DNA of 54,154 nt from Myxococcota bacterium (GTDB lineage Bacteria; Myxococcota_A; Polyangia; JAAYKL01), in assembly GCA_030065855.1 (NCBI GenBank), contig JASJCT010000025.1, forward strand, positions 1 through 54,154, given 5' to 3'. A program made the translations under genes and the position numbers. The notes beneath the pieces were generated by a model. That model saw nothing but the letters and a program-made list of their open reading frames with translations. It did not search any database and had not been told where the DNA came from. The number at the start of each line of letters is the position of its first letter. Position 1 is the first letter of the stretch. Shown piece by piece: positions 27,701 through 35,261 of the stretch.

Positions 27701-30700
27701 ACGAACTGCCCACGGGTAGCCAGGTTGCCTGGCTTGCCTCCCATTCCCCGGACAATTGCCAGCCGTCGTCTGAACAGCCTTCGAAGTCGTAGGGATGACT
27801 GGCAATGGCTGCAATTGCGTCGGCACAGGTGGTGGCCTCGCACGGGTCAGCGGCGGTCACTGGATCAGCACCCAGGCAGCAGCGATATCCCAAGTTACCC
27901 ATTCTAAAATCTGCGGGCGCTGCAAAAAAATCAAAATCGCAGGTCAGGCCGCCTGCCAGGTCGTTGTAGGACCCACCTCGAATCTCGTATTCAGGATGCC
28001 CATCGACAATTCTGAAGGTACGGGTCCACTCTTCTGCATTGCCGGAAAGGTCGTACACGTTGCCCGCTGTATCCCAATCCGCGGCACATGGTCCTGCATC
28101 ACCTGCTGCTTCCCCGCAGGGGAGCAGGGCGTCTTCGATTGGGTTGTGGTCGTGCCCGTTGCAGATGTTGGGGTCGTAGGTGTCGCCGTAGGGGTATGCA
28201 TAGGGCTCAGTACCGGTGGCGACACCATAGGCACAGGCAAATGCCCACTGTTCAGCTGAGCACAGATCCCAGCATTGCTCAGGGGTTGCTTGGCAATCGA
28301 TGCCGCTTTCCGGATCGTTGAGCGCCTGACACGCGGCGCGGGCTTCATCAAAGCTCACCATGGTCCACGGCAGCCTCCCGGCGCGAGAACAGGCAGCAGT
28401 GGAGACGTCCCCTGCCACCAGGTCTGTGGCATCCCCTCGGGAGGCTTCGTAGGCAGTAATATAGAAATCCGCGCTCATGGGCCCATCCTGGACGTGGATT
28501 GTATCCACGCAGGCGAGGATGTTTTCATCTGTCCACCCGTCGCAATCGTTGTCCAAGCCATCGGGCACGGTTCCCTCTGAAACCGGTGTGGGCGGCGTGA
28601 CTTCGTTACCGCTCTGGCACACTGCGCCCGAGGTCTGTTGTGATAGGTCGCAACACACCTGGCCGGTCTGATCCGCGCTGCACCGGATAACGCCTCGGCT
28701 CTCACAGTCGCCCTCACCGCCGTTGTCGCATAAGGAACCGAGACCGGTGTCACCAGACCAAACTTCATCGAGGTGTCCGTCGCAGTCGTTGTCTTGCCCA
28801 TCGCAGTAGGTCTCCTCGGCCACTGGCGCGCCATCCGTGTCGCACTCCACAACGCCCCCATCTTCACCCATGCACTGATAGTCGCACTGCCACCCCTCAG
28901 TGCCCTCGCAAGAGGCGGTCTTGTCGCCTGCACACAGGGGATTGCAGACGGTTGGGGGGGGATCCAGATTCTCGTCTGTGAATGTGTCGCAGTCATTGTC
29001 GATGCCGTCACACACCTCTGGCGAGACCAGGCCTTCGTCGGTTTGGCCGTCGCAGTTGTCGTCCAGGCCGTTGCATTCAGTGCCTTCGTTGCCGCCGTTA
29101 TGGAGGGTGCATTGACAGTCGTCCCCAGGTAAATTGGGATCGTCTGCCTGGCCTGCCTCACATTCGGTGACCCGACATTCCCCCCCGAGGCACGCTACTG
29201 ACACGGCAAATTCCGGGATCTGGTCTGCGCAGTTGTTGCCGCAGGTGCCGCAGTTTTCCAAGGAAAATATCAGGCCTTCATCGGTCTGGCCGTCGCAATC
29301 GTTGTCGATGGTGTCGCACAGGCTTTCGACCGGCATGGGATTGCCTTGGGCGTCGCATTCCACACCACCGCCTTCGTCCGTGCAGTCATAGTCGCATTGC
29401 CAGGTGAACGCATCACTGCAGAAGGGGGTCTGGGTGCCTGGGCACGACCCGTTGCAGATCCCAACGGGTGCGGTCAGGTCACTGTCTGCCCCGTCCACCA
29501 GGCTGTCACAGTCGTTGTCCAGTCCATCGCAGATCTCCAACGAAGGGGCCACGCTGCCGAGACAATCGGTCCAGTCCGGGGCGATCGGATCCTGATTGCA
29601 GGTCTGAATGCCCTGTTGGCAAACACCCTCGTTTGGATCCACACAATCGGGATAGATATTCGGATCGCACCCCCCGCAAAGCCGGGTGAGTTGCTCGTCA
29701 GTCTGCCCATCGCAATTGTTGTCCAGCCCATCGCACGTCTCGGCTGACGGCCCGATCTCGCCATTGCACACGATCTTCCCGTCCACGCAGTCGGTCAAGC
29801 CGGTTTGACAGACCCCTTCGTTCGGGTCATTCCCTGCTGCGCCGCCGCATGCCTGGCCCAGCCCGGTCAGGTTGTTGTCGATCACGCCATCGCAATCGTT
29901 GTCCAGCCCATCGCACAGCTCGTCCTGGGGCGTGATCTCGCCGGTGCAGTCTCCCCACTGACCGGCACTGCACGTCTGCACGCCGGGATGGCAATTGCCG
30001 ACCTCGATGGGGGTGCCCTCAGAGCACTCTTGGAACAGGGTTTCGTCTGTTTCGCCATCGCAATCATCGTCGATATTGTTGCAATCTTCCATTACCAGAG
30101 GGATGGTCTGTCCGATGCACTGGAGCTGACCGCTTTGGCACTCCCATGCTCCAGGGGCGCAGATCCCCTCGCAGACCATTTCCGTGTCGATCTCTTCGCA
30201 GCCGATCTCAGCGGTGTAGCATGGGCCGCCACCCTCGGGATTGCCCTCGTCAGGCTCGCCGTCGCAATCGTCATCGAGATTGTTGCACAACTCCTCCCCA
30301 TTGCTCTCGGCATTTTCATCGCAGCGATATTCACAACCGTTGACCGTATCACTGTCGATATCCCAAAACCCAGGCTCGCATGCTTTGAGCGCGCACGTAC
30401 CCCCAACACAGTCGACCTCGGCGTTGATGATCTGGCAGACGTGACCACAGCGGCCGCAGTTTAAGATGCTGGTCTCAAAATCCACGTCTTCATCGGTCAG
30501 GCCGTCGCAGTCATCGTCAATGCCTTTGTAAAGTCCGTCTCCGAGATCCACGCCATTGCATCTATCTTCTGTGCTCTGGGGCTGACAGAAATATTCGCAC
30601 CCATCCGTGTCCAAGCCATTTTCATCCCACCAATACGCTGAACAGGCCCCCATGTGGCACGCGCCGTCTTGGCAGAAGCCCAGGGCGTGGGGATAGAGAC

Positions 30701-33700
30701 AGGCGGTGTTGCACGCGCCGCAGTGATTCGGGTTCGCAGTCAAATCCACATCTTCATCGGTCAACCCATCGCAATCGTCGTCTAAACCATCGCAATCATC
30801 GTCTGCTGCTTCTGGGACGCAGGTGTCTGAACCCCCATCTGTGTCCCCATCTGAATCCCCGTCCGCATCCCCATCTGTATCTCCATCCCCGTCCGTGTCC
30901 CCGTCGCCAGAGGCAGTGGCCGTGTCGGTGTCGGTAGCTCTAAAGTCGTACGGATGAACCTCACAGCCCATTTGAACTACGAGCATCAGAACCAGGGTTG
31001 TGGAGATGCTCGCGCATGCACGGCGGTATTGCCATCTTCGGATCAATGCAAGGCATCCAAGCAGAGAAACCAGCAGTCCAGCAGGCATGCCCTGCGGTGC
31101 CGCGCCTGGGGTTGTGGTACACATGCACCCGCCTACGCCCGTGACGAGCACCTGGTTGATACCCTGGTCTTGTGACGTGTCTTGGCCATCAGGGGTTGTA
31201 TCTGTATCCGTGTCTGTATCTGCGTCCGTGTCCGCATCCGCATCGACATCCGTGTCCGTGTCGGTATCTGTATCGACATCGGTGTCGCTGTCTGAGCCCA
31301 CATATTCGTAACATGCACCATCAAGGCACTGAAAGCCATTGGGACAGTCAATGGTCCAACAGGGATCTTCCACGCACACCCCATCCTTACAGACCTCATA
31401 AAAGAGGCATGTCACGCCTGCGCAGGGACCGCCTTGAATGCATTCTCCGGTTCCAGGGTCACAGGTCCACCCCGGATCGCATCCCACGCCGACACAGGGG
31501 TCTTCCACGCACTCCCCTTCGTAACATCCAGCCGGGCAATCCATATCGAGACATGGGGGCACACAGGTGCCGAGCGCGTTGCAGTACTCCCCTTCTGCAC
31601 AGACCACGCCGTGGCATGGATCTTCTATACATTCGCCGTCGACGCAGATCAGACCTGTGACGCAACCCGTGGCGTAACAGCCGATGCTGATGGGCTGACA
31701 CGTGCCGTTCTTTGGAATACACACTTTGCCCTCAGGGCAAATGGTCTGATCGCACAGCCCCACGCACTGTTGTTTGGCTGCGTTGCATTGACACGGCGGC
31801 GTGTGACCCTCGTCGCACCAATACGGGTTGAACACGCATGGCAGGGCCTCTCCAGATGTTTCCGAACAGACATTGGAGATACAGACACGAACCTGGTTGC
31901 CCAGTTCGTTTTCGACCCATTCGCACGTGGTACCCATAGGGCAGGCCAGCTCTGCAGCGTCGCATGTTTCAGCACATTCGCCCACAATGCAGATGCTGTC
32001 CCCAGGACAATCCACCTCCAGGCCTTCGTCTGTGAGTCCGTCGCAATCGTCATCCAAACCGTTACATACCTCCTCAGAAGGGCTGTTGGCATTACACTCC
32101 CACTGGCCGTTAATGCACTGCATCACCCCTTCATCGCACTCGCCCTCTGGTTCGCCTGTTGGAGAGTTGGTGCAGGTATCGCCGAGGGGAAGATCCTCGT
32201 CTATTCGGCCGTCGCAGTCGTCGTCCAGGGCATTACAGACTTCCTCAGTGCCGGGTACCTGCCCGACGCATACAATCTCGCAGGTGGATGGATCGTTGTT
32301 TTCGCACACGCATTGATAAGTCCCGGATTCGCAGATACCCACGTCTGTGCCGCAGGGCTCGCCGACTCCTGGCAGGTTTTCATCTGTCTCGCCATCGCAA
32401 TCGTCGTCTGCCAGGTTGCACGTTTCCAAAGTAGGTGTTTCAGGAGGTATGCACTCCCCATTGCCAGTGACTTCTGCGCAGCAGTCTATGGTAGGATCGC
32501 CGTTTTCATCCTCGACACACACCCAATAGGCCTCGTCGCAAACGCCGATGGCCTCTTGGCAGACTTCACCTGCGTTTTCTATGTCCTCGGGCTCGTCAGT
32601 GAGCCCGTCGCAGTCGTTGTCCAGGGCATCACAGATCTCCTGTTGTGGTCCGATATCCCCCTCGCATTCACCCCATCCTTCCTGGTGTTCCGGTGTGGGT
32701 GCGCACCATTGAATGCCCTGGCGGCATTCCCCTTCGTCCGGGTCATCAGTACAATCAAATGTCGGATAAAGCCCTGGCAGGCATCCGCCGCAATTCAAAA
32801 AGAGGCCCTCGTCAGTGAAGCCGTTGCAGTTGTTGTCGATCCCATCACACACCTCGGGCCCCACCGCATCTTCGCAGATGACCTCACCGTCTGAACACAC
32901 CCATACCCCGCACACGTTGCAGTCCTCGCCAAAGGGCGGTCCCAGGTCTTCGTCCGTGTTTCCATCGCAGTCATCGTCGATGTTGTTGCAGGTTTCTGTC
33001 TGGGGCACGATTTCTCCGGGACACGCGCCTTGAACCCAGGGATTCCCACCGCCCCAGTTGCCTCCTTGGCAGGTCTGGATGCCCGCGTGGCAGATACCGA
33101 TACCGCTGGTATAGGCCTCGGTTTGACAGCCCTGCTGCAGGAATTCGTCGGTTTGCCCATCACAGTCATTGTCCCTGTTATCACATGTCTCCTGGACCGG
33201 TCCCTGTGGAGAGCCAGTGCAGTCGACCACCCCGCCATCGCAAACCAGAATGCCAGGCTCGCACTCGCCCTGGGCTGGCCCGTCCGGGCACACGCCCCCG
33301 TCGTAATCCGGACATCCATTTGGATTGCCACCGCTGCAGAATTCCCCTGTGCTCAGTCCGTCATCGACGAGTCCATTGCAATCGTCGTCCAGGGCATTGC
33401 ACTGCTCGGGCTGGGGTCCAGTCGATCCCTCGCACGCGCCCCATCCCGGCGTGTCCGTATCCTGGTTGCAGTACTGCAGCCCCTCGTTGCAGATGGCATC
33501 TCCGCCGTTCACCGGGCCGCCGCCGCAGGCCTGGAAAATGCCCTCGTCGGTAATGCCGTCGCAGTCGTTGTCCTTGCTGTCGCAATCAATACCCTCTTCT
33601 TCAGGCCCTATGCCGGAGCAGGTCCACTCGCCAGCCGTGCACACCCACTGGCCCAGGCTGCATTCGCCCACATCTGTCTCGCCACAAGGACCACCGGTTA

Positions 33701-35132
33701 GATCTTCGTCAGTGCTGCCGTCACAATCGTTGTCCTTGTTGTCGCACACCTCGCCGGTCGGGCCCACCTCGCGGACACACTCGGGGCCAGACCCGGGGAT
33801 GCACTGCATCACCCCCTGCTGACACTCGCCCTCGTTGGGGTCGCCCGTGCACCCAGCTGTCGGCTCGTCGCATCCGCCGCAAAGATCCCCTGAGGGCCAA
33901 TCCCCCTCGTCGGTGTTCCCATCGCAGTTGTCGTCAATGCCGTCGCACTCGGTTTCGCCTGGATCGACGCAGACATTCGTCGCGGGGTGATCCGGCCCCA
34001 AGACATCGTGCACATCGCACAGCTCTTTTGAAAATCCTTCGTCAGTGAGCCCGTCGCAATCATCGTCCAAGTAATTGCATACCTCGACGAGGATCGACTC
34101 ACTGATGATGGTGTAGAGGATCTCTGAGAGATCTTCTACAGAGTACGCTTGATATGCGGTTTCCGTGCCGCCGGCAACGGCCATGGCATCGAGGGTCGTG
34201 CTGGCATGGGCCAGGCCGATGACCCAGGTGCGCACGTGAATATCAGCAGTGCCCGCGTCCCCGCCAAAGTAGGTGTCATCCAGGCCGATGTTATAGAGGG
34301 CTTCGACCCTGGTCACAGGGTCTATCGGGCCAGAAGCACAGGACTCTGGTAACTCGGGATCTCCGTCAGAGAGAACGATGAGCGAGTATGGGCGGCAGGC
34401 CAGATTGGGGAGGTCGGCGCTCATTATCTCGCCCAAGTAGTGATAGCTTCCCTCAATGGCTTCGCCGAGCGGCGTGTAGCCTTCAGCACGGAGCTCCTGT
34501 TCCACTGCATCTCCATGGGGGCCGAGGTAGGGCGACGTGTCGGGTTCGCCGAGGGTAGTACTAGAGAACTCGTGGTGATCCATCCACGCGGCGATCTCTG
34601 GGGCGGTATTTGCGCCAAAGGGTTCGCACAGCCAATTTGGCCGATTGTCCACTGAGAAATCCGCGAGCATTGTGCATGTGGCGAGATCGCTATCTGTGAA
34701 ATAGTAGCGGAGCCTGTCAAAGCCAGTCTGACCCTGGTTGTAGCGGTACTGGGTACTCACACAGTCATCGCAGGTGGCGAGGCTGCCGGCGTTCAAATAT
34801 CGCTGGGGAAATTTCATCAGCCCAAAGTCGATATCTCCGGCAGTGAGAATCATCTGCCCCATGGCTTGCTTGGCGATATGGAGCCGCGAGCCACCAGCAC
34901 CGGGACAGCAGGTACGCCCGCTCATATCCCATGGGTCGGCACTGCCATCGCCGTTGGTTCGAAACCCGAAAATATCCCAGGCCATACTGCCCGACGTATC
35001 GACCAGGATAAGGATTCTGGGCTTGATTTGCTCTTGGGCCAGTACGGTGCTGCTGCCAATCGCAGTACTTATCCACAAAGCACAGAGCGCAGCAACTACC
35101 TGCACAACGCGGCAAACACGCTTCGTTCTCAT
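24714..35132 (-). CDS. Giant MopE-type surface protein (VWA, metal-binding repeats, FGE-like, IPT, Kelch-like)
   Basis: A 3472-aa exported protein with one uninterrupted frame. Signal peptide 1-33. A VWA-like domain (about 38-340) has the MIDAS DTSGSM at Asp45. Twelve MopE-type repeats (CDxxDNDCDGxTDExL) fill about 347-1047. An EGF-like Cys-rich stretch runs 1048-1280, then a DTD linker. At 1335-1371 comes a MYXO-CTERM-like GCMC, membrane helix and RRWQYRR, followed at once by a lipoprotein-like signal ending MGC (Cys1390). Next come a second acidic linker, twelve more MopE-type repeats (about 1446-2210), an FGE/SUMF1-like domain (2215-2420), a jelly-roll domain (2440-2605), (DT)n, three IPT/TIG-like domains (2655-2975) and Kelch-like repeats with a fibronectin-III-like insert to the end. 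ATG 35132 has GGAG six bases upstream. Likely role is surface adhesion; two fused genes are possible. Confidence 0.85.
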   Translation of the reverse strand: MRTKRVCRVVQVVAALCALWISTAIGSSTVLAQEQIKPRILILVDTSGSMAWDIFGFRTNGDGSADPWDMSGRTCCPGAGGSRLHIAKQAMGQMILTAGDIDFGLMKFPQRYLNAGSLATCDDCVSTQYRYNQGQTGFDRLRYYFTDSDLATCTMLADFSVDNRPNWLCEPFGANTAPEIAAWMDHHEFSSTTLGEPDTSPYLGPHGDAVEQELRAEGYTPLGEAIEGSYHYLGEIMSADLPNLACRPYSLIVLSDGDPELPESCASGPIDPVTRVEALYNIGLDDTYFGGDAGTADIHVRTWVIGLAHASTTLDAMAVAGGTETAYQAYSVEDLSEILYTIISESILVEVCNYLDDDCDGLTDEGFSKELCDVHDVLGPDHPATNVCVDPGETECDGIDDNCDGNTDEGDWPSGDLCGGCDEPTAGCTGDPNEGECQQGVMQCIPGSGPECVREVGPTGEVCDNKDNDCDGSTDEDLTGGPCGETDVGECSLGQWVCTAGEWTCSGIGPEEEGIDCDSKDNDCDGITDEGIFQACGGGPVNGGDAICNEGLQYCNQDTDTPGWGACEGSTGPQPEQCNALDDDCNGLVDDGLSTGEFCSGGNPNGCPDYDGGVCPDGPAQGECEPGILVCDGGVVDCTGSPQGPVQETCDNRDNDCDGQTDEFLQQGCQTEAYTSGIGICHAGIQTCQGGNWGGGNPWVQGACPGEIVPQTETCNNIDDDCDGNTDEDLGPPFGEDCNVCGVWVCSDGEVICEDAVGPEVCDGIDNNCNGFTDEGLFLNCGGCLPGLYPTFDCTDDPDEGECRQGIQWCAPTPEHQEGWGECEGDIGPQQEICDALDNDCDGLTDEPEDIENAGEVCQEAIGVCDEAYWVCVEDENGDPTIDCCAEVTGNGECIPPETPTLETCNLADDDCDGETDENLPGVGEPCGTDVGICESGTYQCVCENNDPSTCEIVCVGQVPGTEEVCNALDDDCDGRIDEDLPLGDTCTNSPTGEPEGECDEGVMQCINGQWECNANSPSEEVCNGLDDDCDGLTDEGLEVDCPGDSICIVGECAETCDAAELACPMGTTCEWVENELGNQVRVCISNVCSETSGEALPCVFNPYWCDEGHTPPCQCNAAKQQCVGLCDQTICPEGKVCIPKNGTCQPISIGCYATGCVTGLICVDGECIEDPCHGVVCAEGEYCNALGTCVPPCLDMDCPAGCYEGECVEDPCVGVGCDPGWTCDPGTGECIQGGPCAGVTCLFYEVCKDGVCVEDPCWTIDCPNGFQCLDGACYEYVGSDSDTDVDTDTDTDTDVDADADTDADTDTDTDTTPDGQDTSQDQGINQVLVTGVGGCMCTTTPGAAPQGMPAGLLVSLLGCLALIRRWQYRRACASISTTLVLMLVVQMGCEVHPYDFRATDTDTATASGDGDTDGDGDTDGDADGDSDGDTDGGSDTCVPEAADDDCDGLDDDCDGLTDEDVDLTANPNHCGACNTACLYPHALGFCQDGACHMGACSAYWWDENGLDTDGCEYFCQPQSTEDRCNGVDLGDGLYKGIDDDCDGLTDEDVDFETSILNCGRCGHVCQIINAEVDCVGGTCALKACEPGFWDIDSDTVNGCEYRCDENAESNGEELCNNLDDDCDGEPDEGNPEGGGPCYTAEIGCEEIDTEMVCEGICAPGAWECQSGQLQCIGQTIPLVMEDCNNIDDDCDGETDETLFQECSEGTPIEVGNCHPGVQTCSAGQWGDCTGEITPQDELCDGLDNDCDGVIDNNLTGLGQACGGAAGNDPNEGVCQTGLTDCVDGKIVCNGEIGPSAETCDGLDNNCDGQTDEQLTRLCGGCDPNIYPDCVDPNEGVCQQGIQTCNQDPIAPDWTDCLGSVAPSLEICDGLDNDCDSLVDGADSDLTAPVGICNGSCPGTQTPFCSDAFTWQCDYDCTDEGGGVECDAQGNPMPVESLCDTIDNDCDGQTDEGLIFSLENCGTCGNNCADQIPEFAVSVACLGGECRVTECEAGQADDPNLPGDDCQCTLHNGGNEGTECNGLDDNCDGQTDEGLVSPEVCDGIDNDCDTFTDENLDPPPTVCNPLCAGDKTASCEGTEGWQCDYQCMGEDGGVVECDTDGAPVAEETYCDGQDNDCDGHLDEVWSGDTGLGSLCDNGGEGDCESRGVIRCSADQTGQVCCDLSQQTSGAVCQSGNEVTPPTPVSEGTVPDGLDNDCDGWTDENILACVDTIHVQDGPMSADFYITAYEASRGDATDLVAGDVSTAACSRAGRLPWTMVSFDEARAACQALNDPESGIDCQATPEQCWDLCSAEQWAFACAYGVATGTEPYAYPYGDTYDPNICNGHDHNPIEDALLPCGEAAGDAGPCAADWDTAGNVYDLSGNAEEWTRTFRIVDGHPEYEIRGGSYNDLAGGLTCDFDFFAAPADFRMGNLGYRCCLGADPVTAADPCEATTCADAIAAIASHPYDFEGCSDDGWQLSGEWEASQATWLPVGSSCVLATDADAMYENYAEDLAFSPPVDLSCCEGDPVALRFKLIYAIEHDTLACDFDWGHLQVFDGTSWVVVTPTQGYTANNRWCASNEAWTELTVDVSQYVSADFSMMFRLHSDYSVVHHGMYIDDVEILNATVDADTDTDTDTDTDTGTDTDTDTGTDTDTDTGTDTGTDTGTDTDSDTGASFQCITVDPGSIDANGDEFDVIGIGLASDLEIGLTKIAGDGVDTYTVISSNVEVVNETAATVTVPSSTGMDGTYAVTLHQGVDEAICPESQRLEVIVGGTPITVTDVSPALVWTGDETDNKVSDKDIDITGTGFAPVPIVTWINVNDPSVRYRAPVVYYEDATELEAICPAETSAMLPGDYHLRVTNFSGLSAYWEISGIRQVFTVTGTPPPDINSLDPFRWPANQDRDTVITGENFVTGATVVLVDPVTHAEIPVSATVTDADTIDATVPGSLSHGAYPLRVTNPDGQFDTWYYWGATTGAEAHLGDFELYDLDLGPATDYAGLDTGRWRHDAVEGFDPFLGSYIYSVGGIDAAGTVLEDTEITPVTIDGNPGETWTSQQWNDVLGVRETNALNTPREGHALVRVGNWLYALGGVDTNNTVTEPTGPDDAIDALTSVERARILGTETRPTEVAATAAGAGNVPSGVWYYQVSAIGPWGESLASRPAMLYATSASTVEISWTQVSGATGYNIYRNWSPSVYGTGTDLLAEVTGVTTYSDNAEFPLTLAEPVRPLPSGSIGFWQEDEPMNTARDGLAATSLAISGEERTRRFIYAMGGREDNTSGVAYLRTTEISEVQSDGTLTPFIDLSTDLNDPRAFFTVVSNLAEEAFIGPSSDPGEGPLETGGDVGDLMLIAVQGDDLYAETNNGIMTLEIARISKENGVLGEWTQQAFEFTGKNNHGMDAELFFDHLFVFNGVDRETYASGPDPINAKQKRLTYDEAAATDDAILDDLQASGSDFSSSRSYYGMVRLNGYIFVVAGHDGTSPLSTIERCLQ
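27172..27306. repeat. (DT/GT)n coding repeat, second linker of the giant gene
   Basis: Six-base periodicity coding DTDTDTG-type units on the minus strand, separating the jelly-roll domain from the IPT/TIG-like domains. Confidence 0.8.
30963..31046 (-). other. Lipoprotein-like signal peptide inside the giant frame
   Basis: From a TTG at 31046 the frame reads as a complete lipoprotein leader: a basic n-region (IRRWQYRR), a hydrophobic core (ISTTLVLMLVV) and QMGC with the candidate lipid-modified Cys1390. An acidic (DGDT)-type linker follows, as expected after an anchor. The -3 residue of the lipobox (Gln) is not ideal. No stop separates it from the upstream anchor. Confidence 0.6.
31020..31130 (-). 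other. MYXO-CTERM-like anchor inside the giant frame
   Basis: Directly after a (DTD)n linker come GCMCTTTPGAAPQG, a hydrophobic run (LLVSLLGCLALI) and the basic cluster RRWQYRR, the three-part plan of C-terminal MYXO-CTERM sorting signals. Such signals normally end a protein; here the frame continues for about 2,100 residues. Confidence 0.7.
31195..31302. repeat. (DTD/DVD/DAD)n coding repeat, first linker of the giant gene
   Basis: Six-base periodic DNA coding Asp-Thr, Asp-Val and Asp-Ala pairs on the minus strand, immediately before the GCMC anchor. Confidence 0.8.
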
Positions 35133-35261
35133 GGAGATCTCCCTGCTTGGTTGTAAAAATTCAGTCATAAGGTAAAGTATGTTGGATATAATTCGGTTGT
35201 CTTGTAGAGAGATGGGAGAAGATTACTTTTCTAAAAGAAGGGCACTACTTAAAGGCCAATG

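Noticed and set aside
28088..33822. Many long open frames on the plus strand opposite the giant gene (up to 486 codons at 31434-32894).
   Set aside because: They mirror the CDGxxDE repeats of the minus strand; the repeated GC-rich codons suppress stops in the complement. They have no ribosome binding sites, no family likeness, and the minus frame is continuous.
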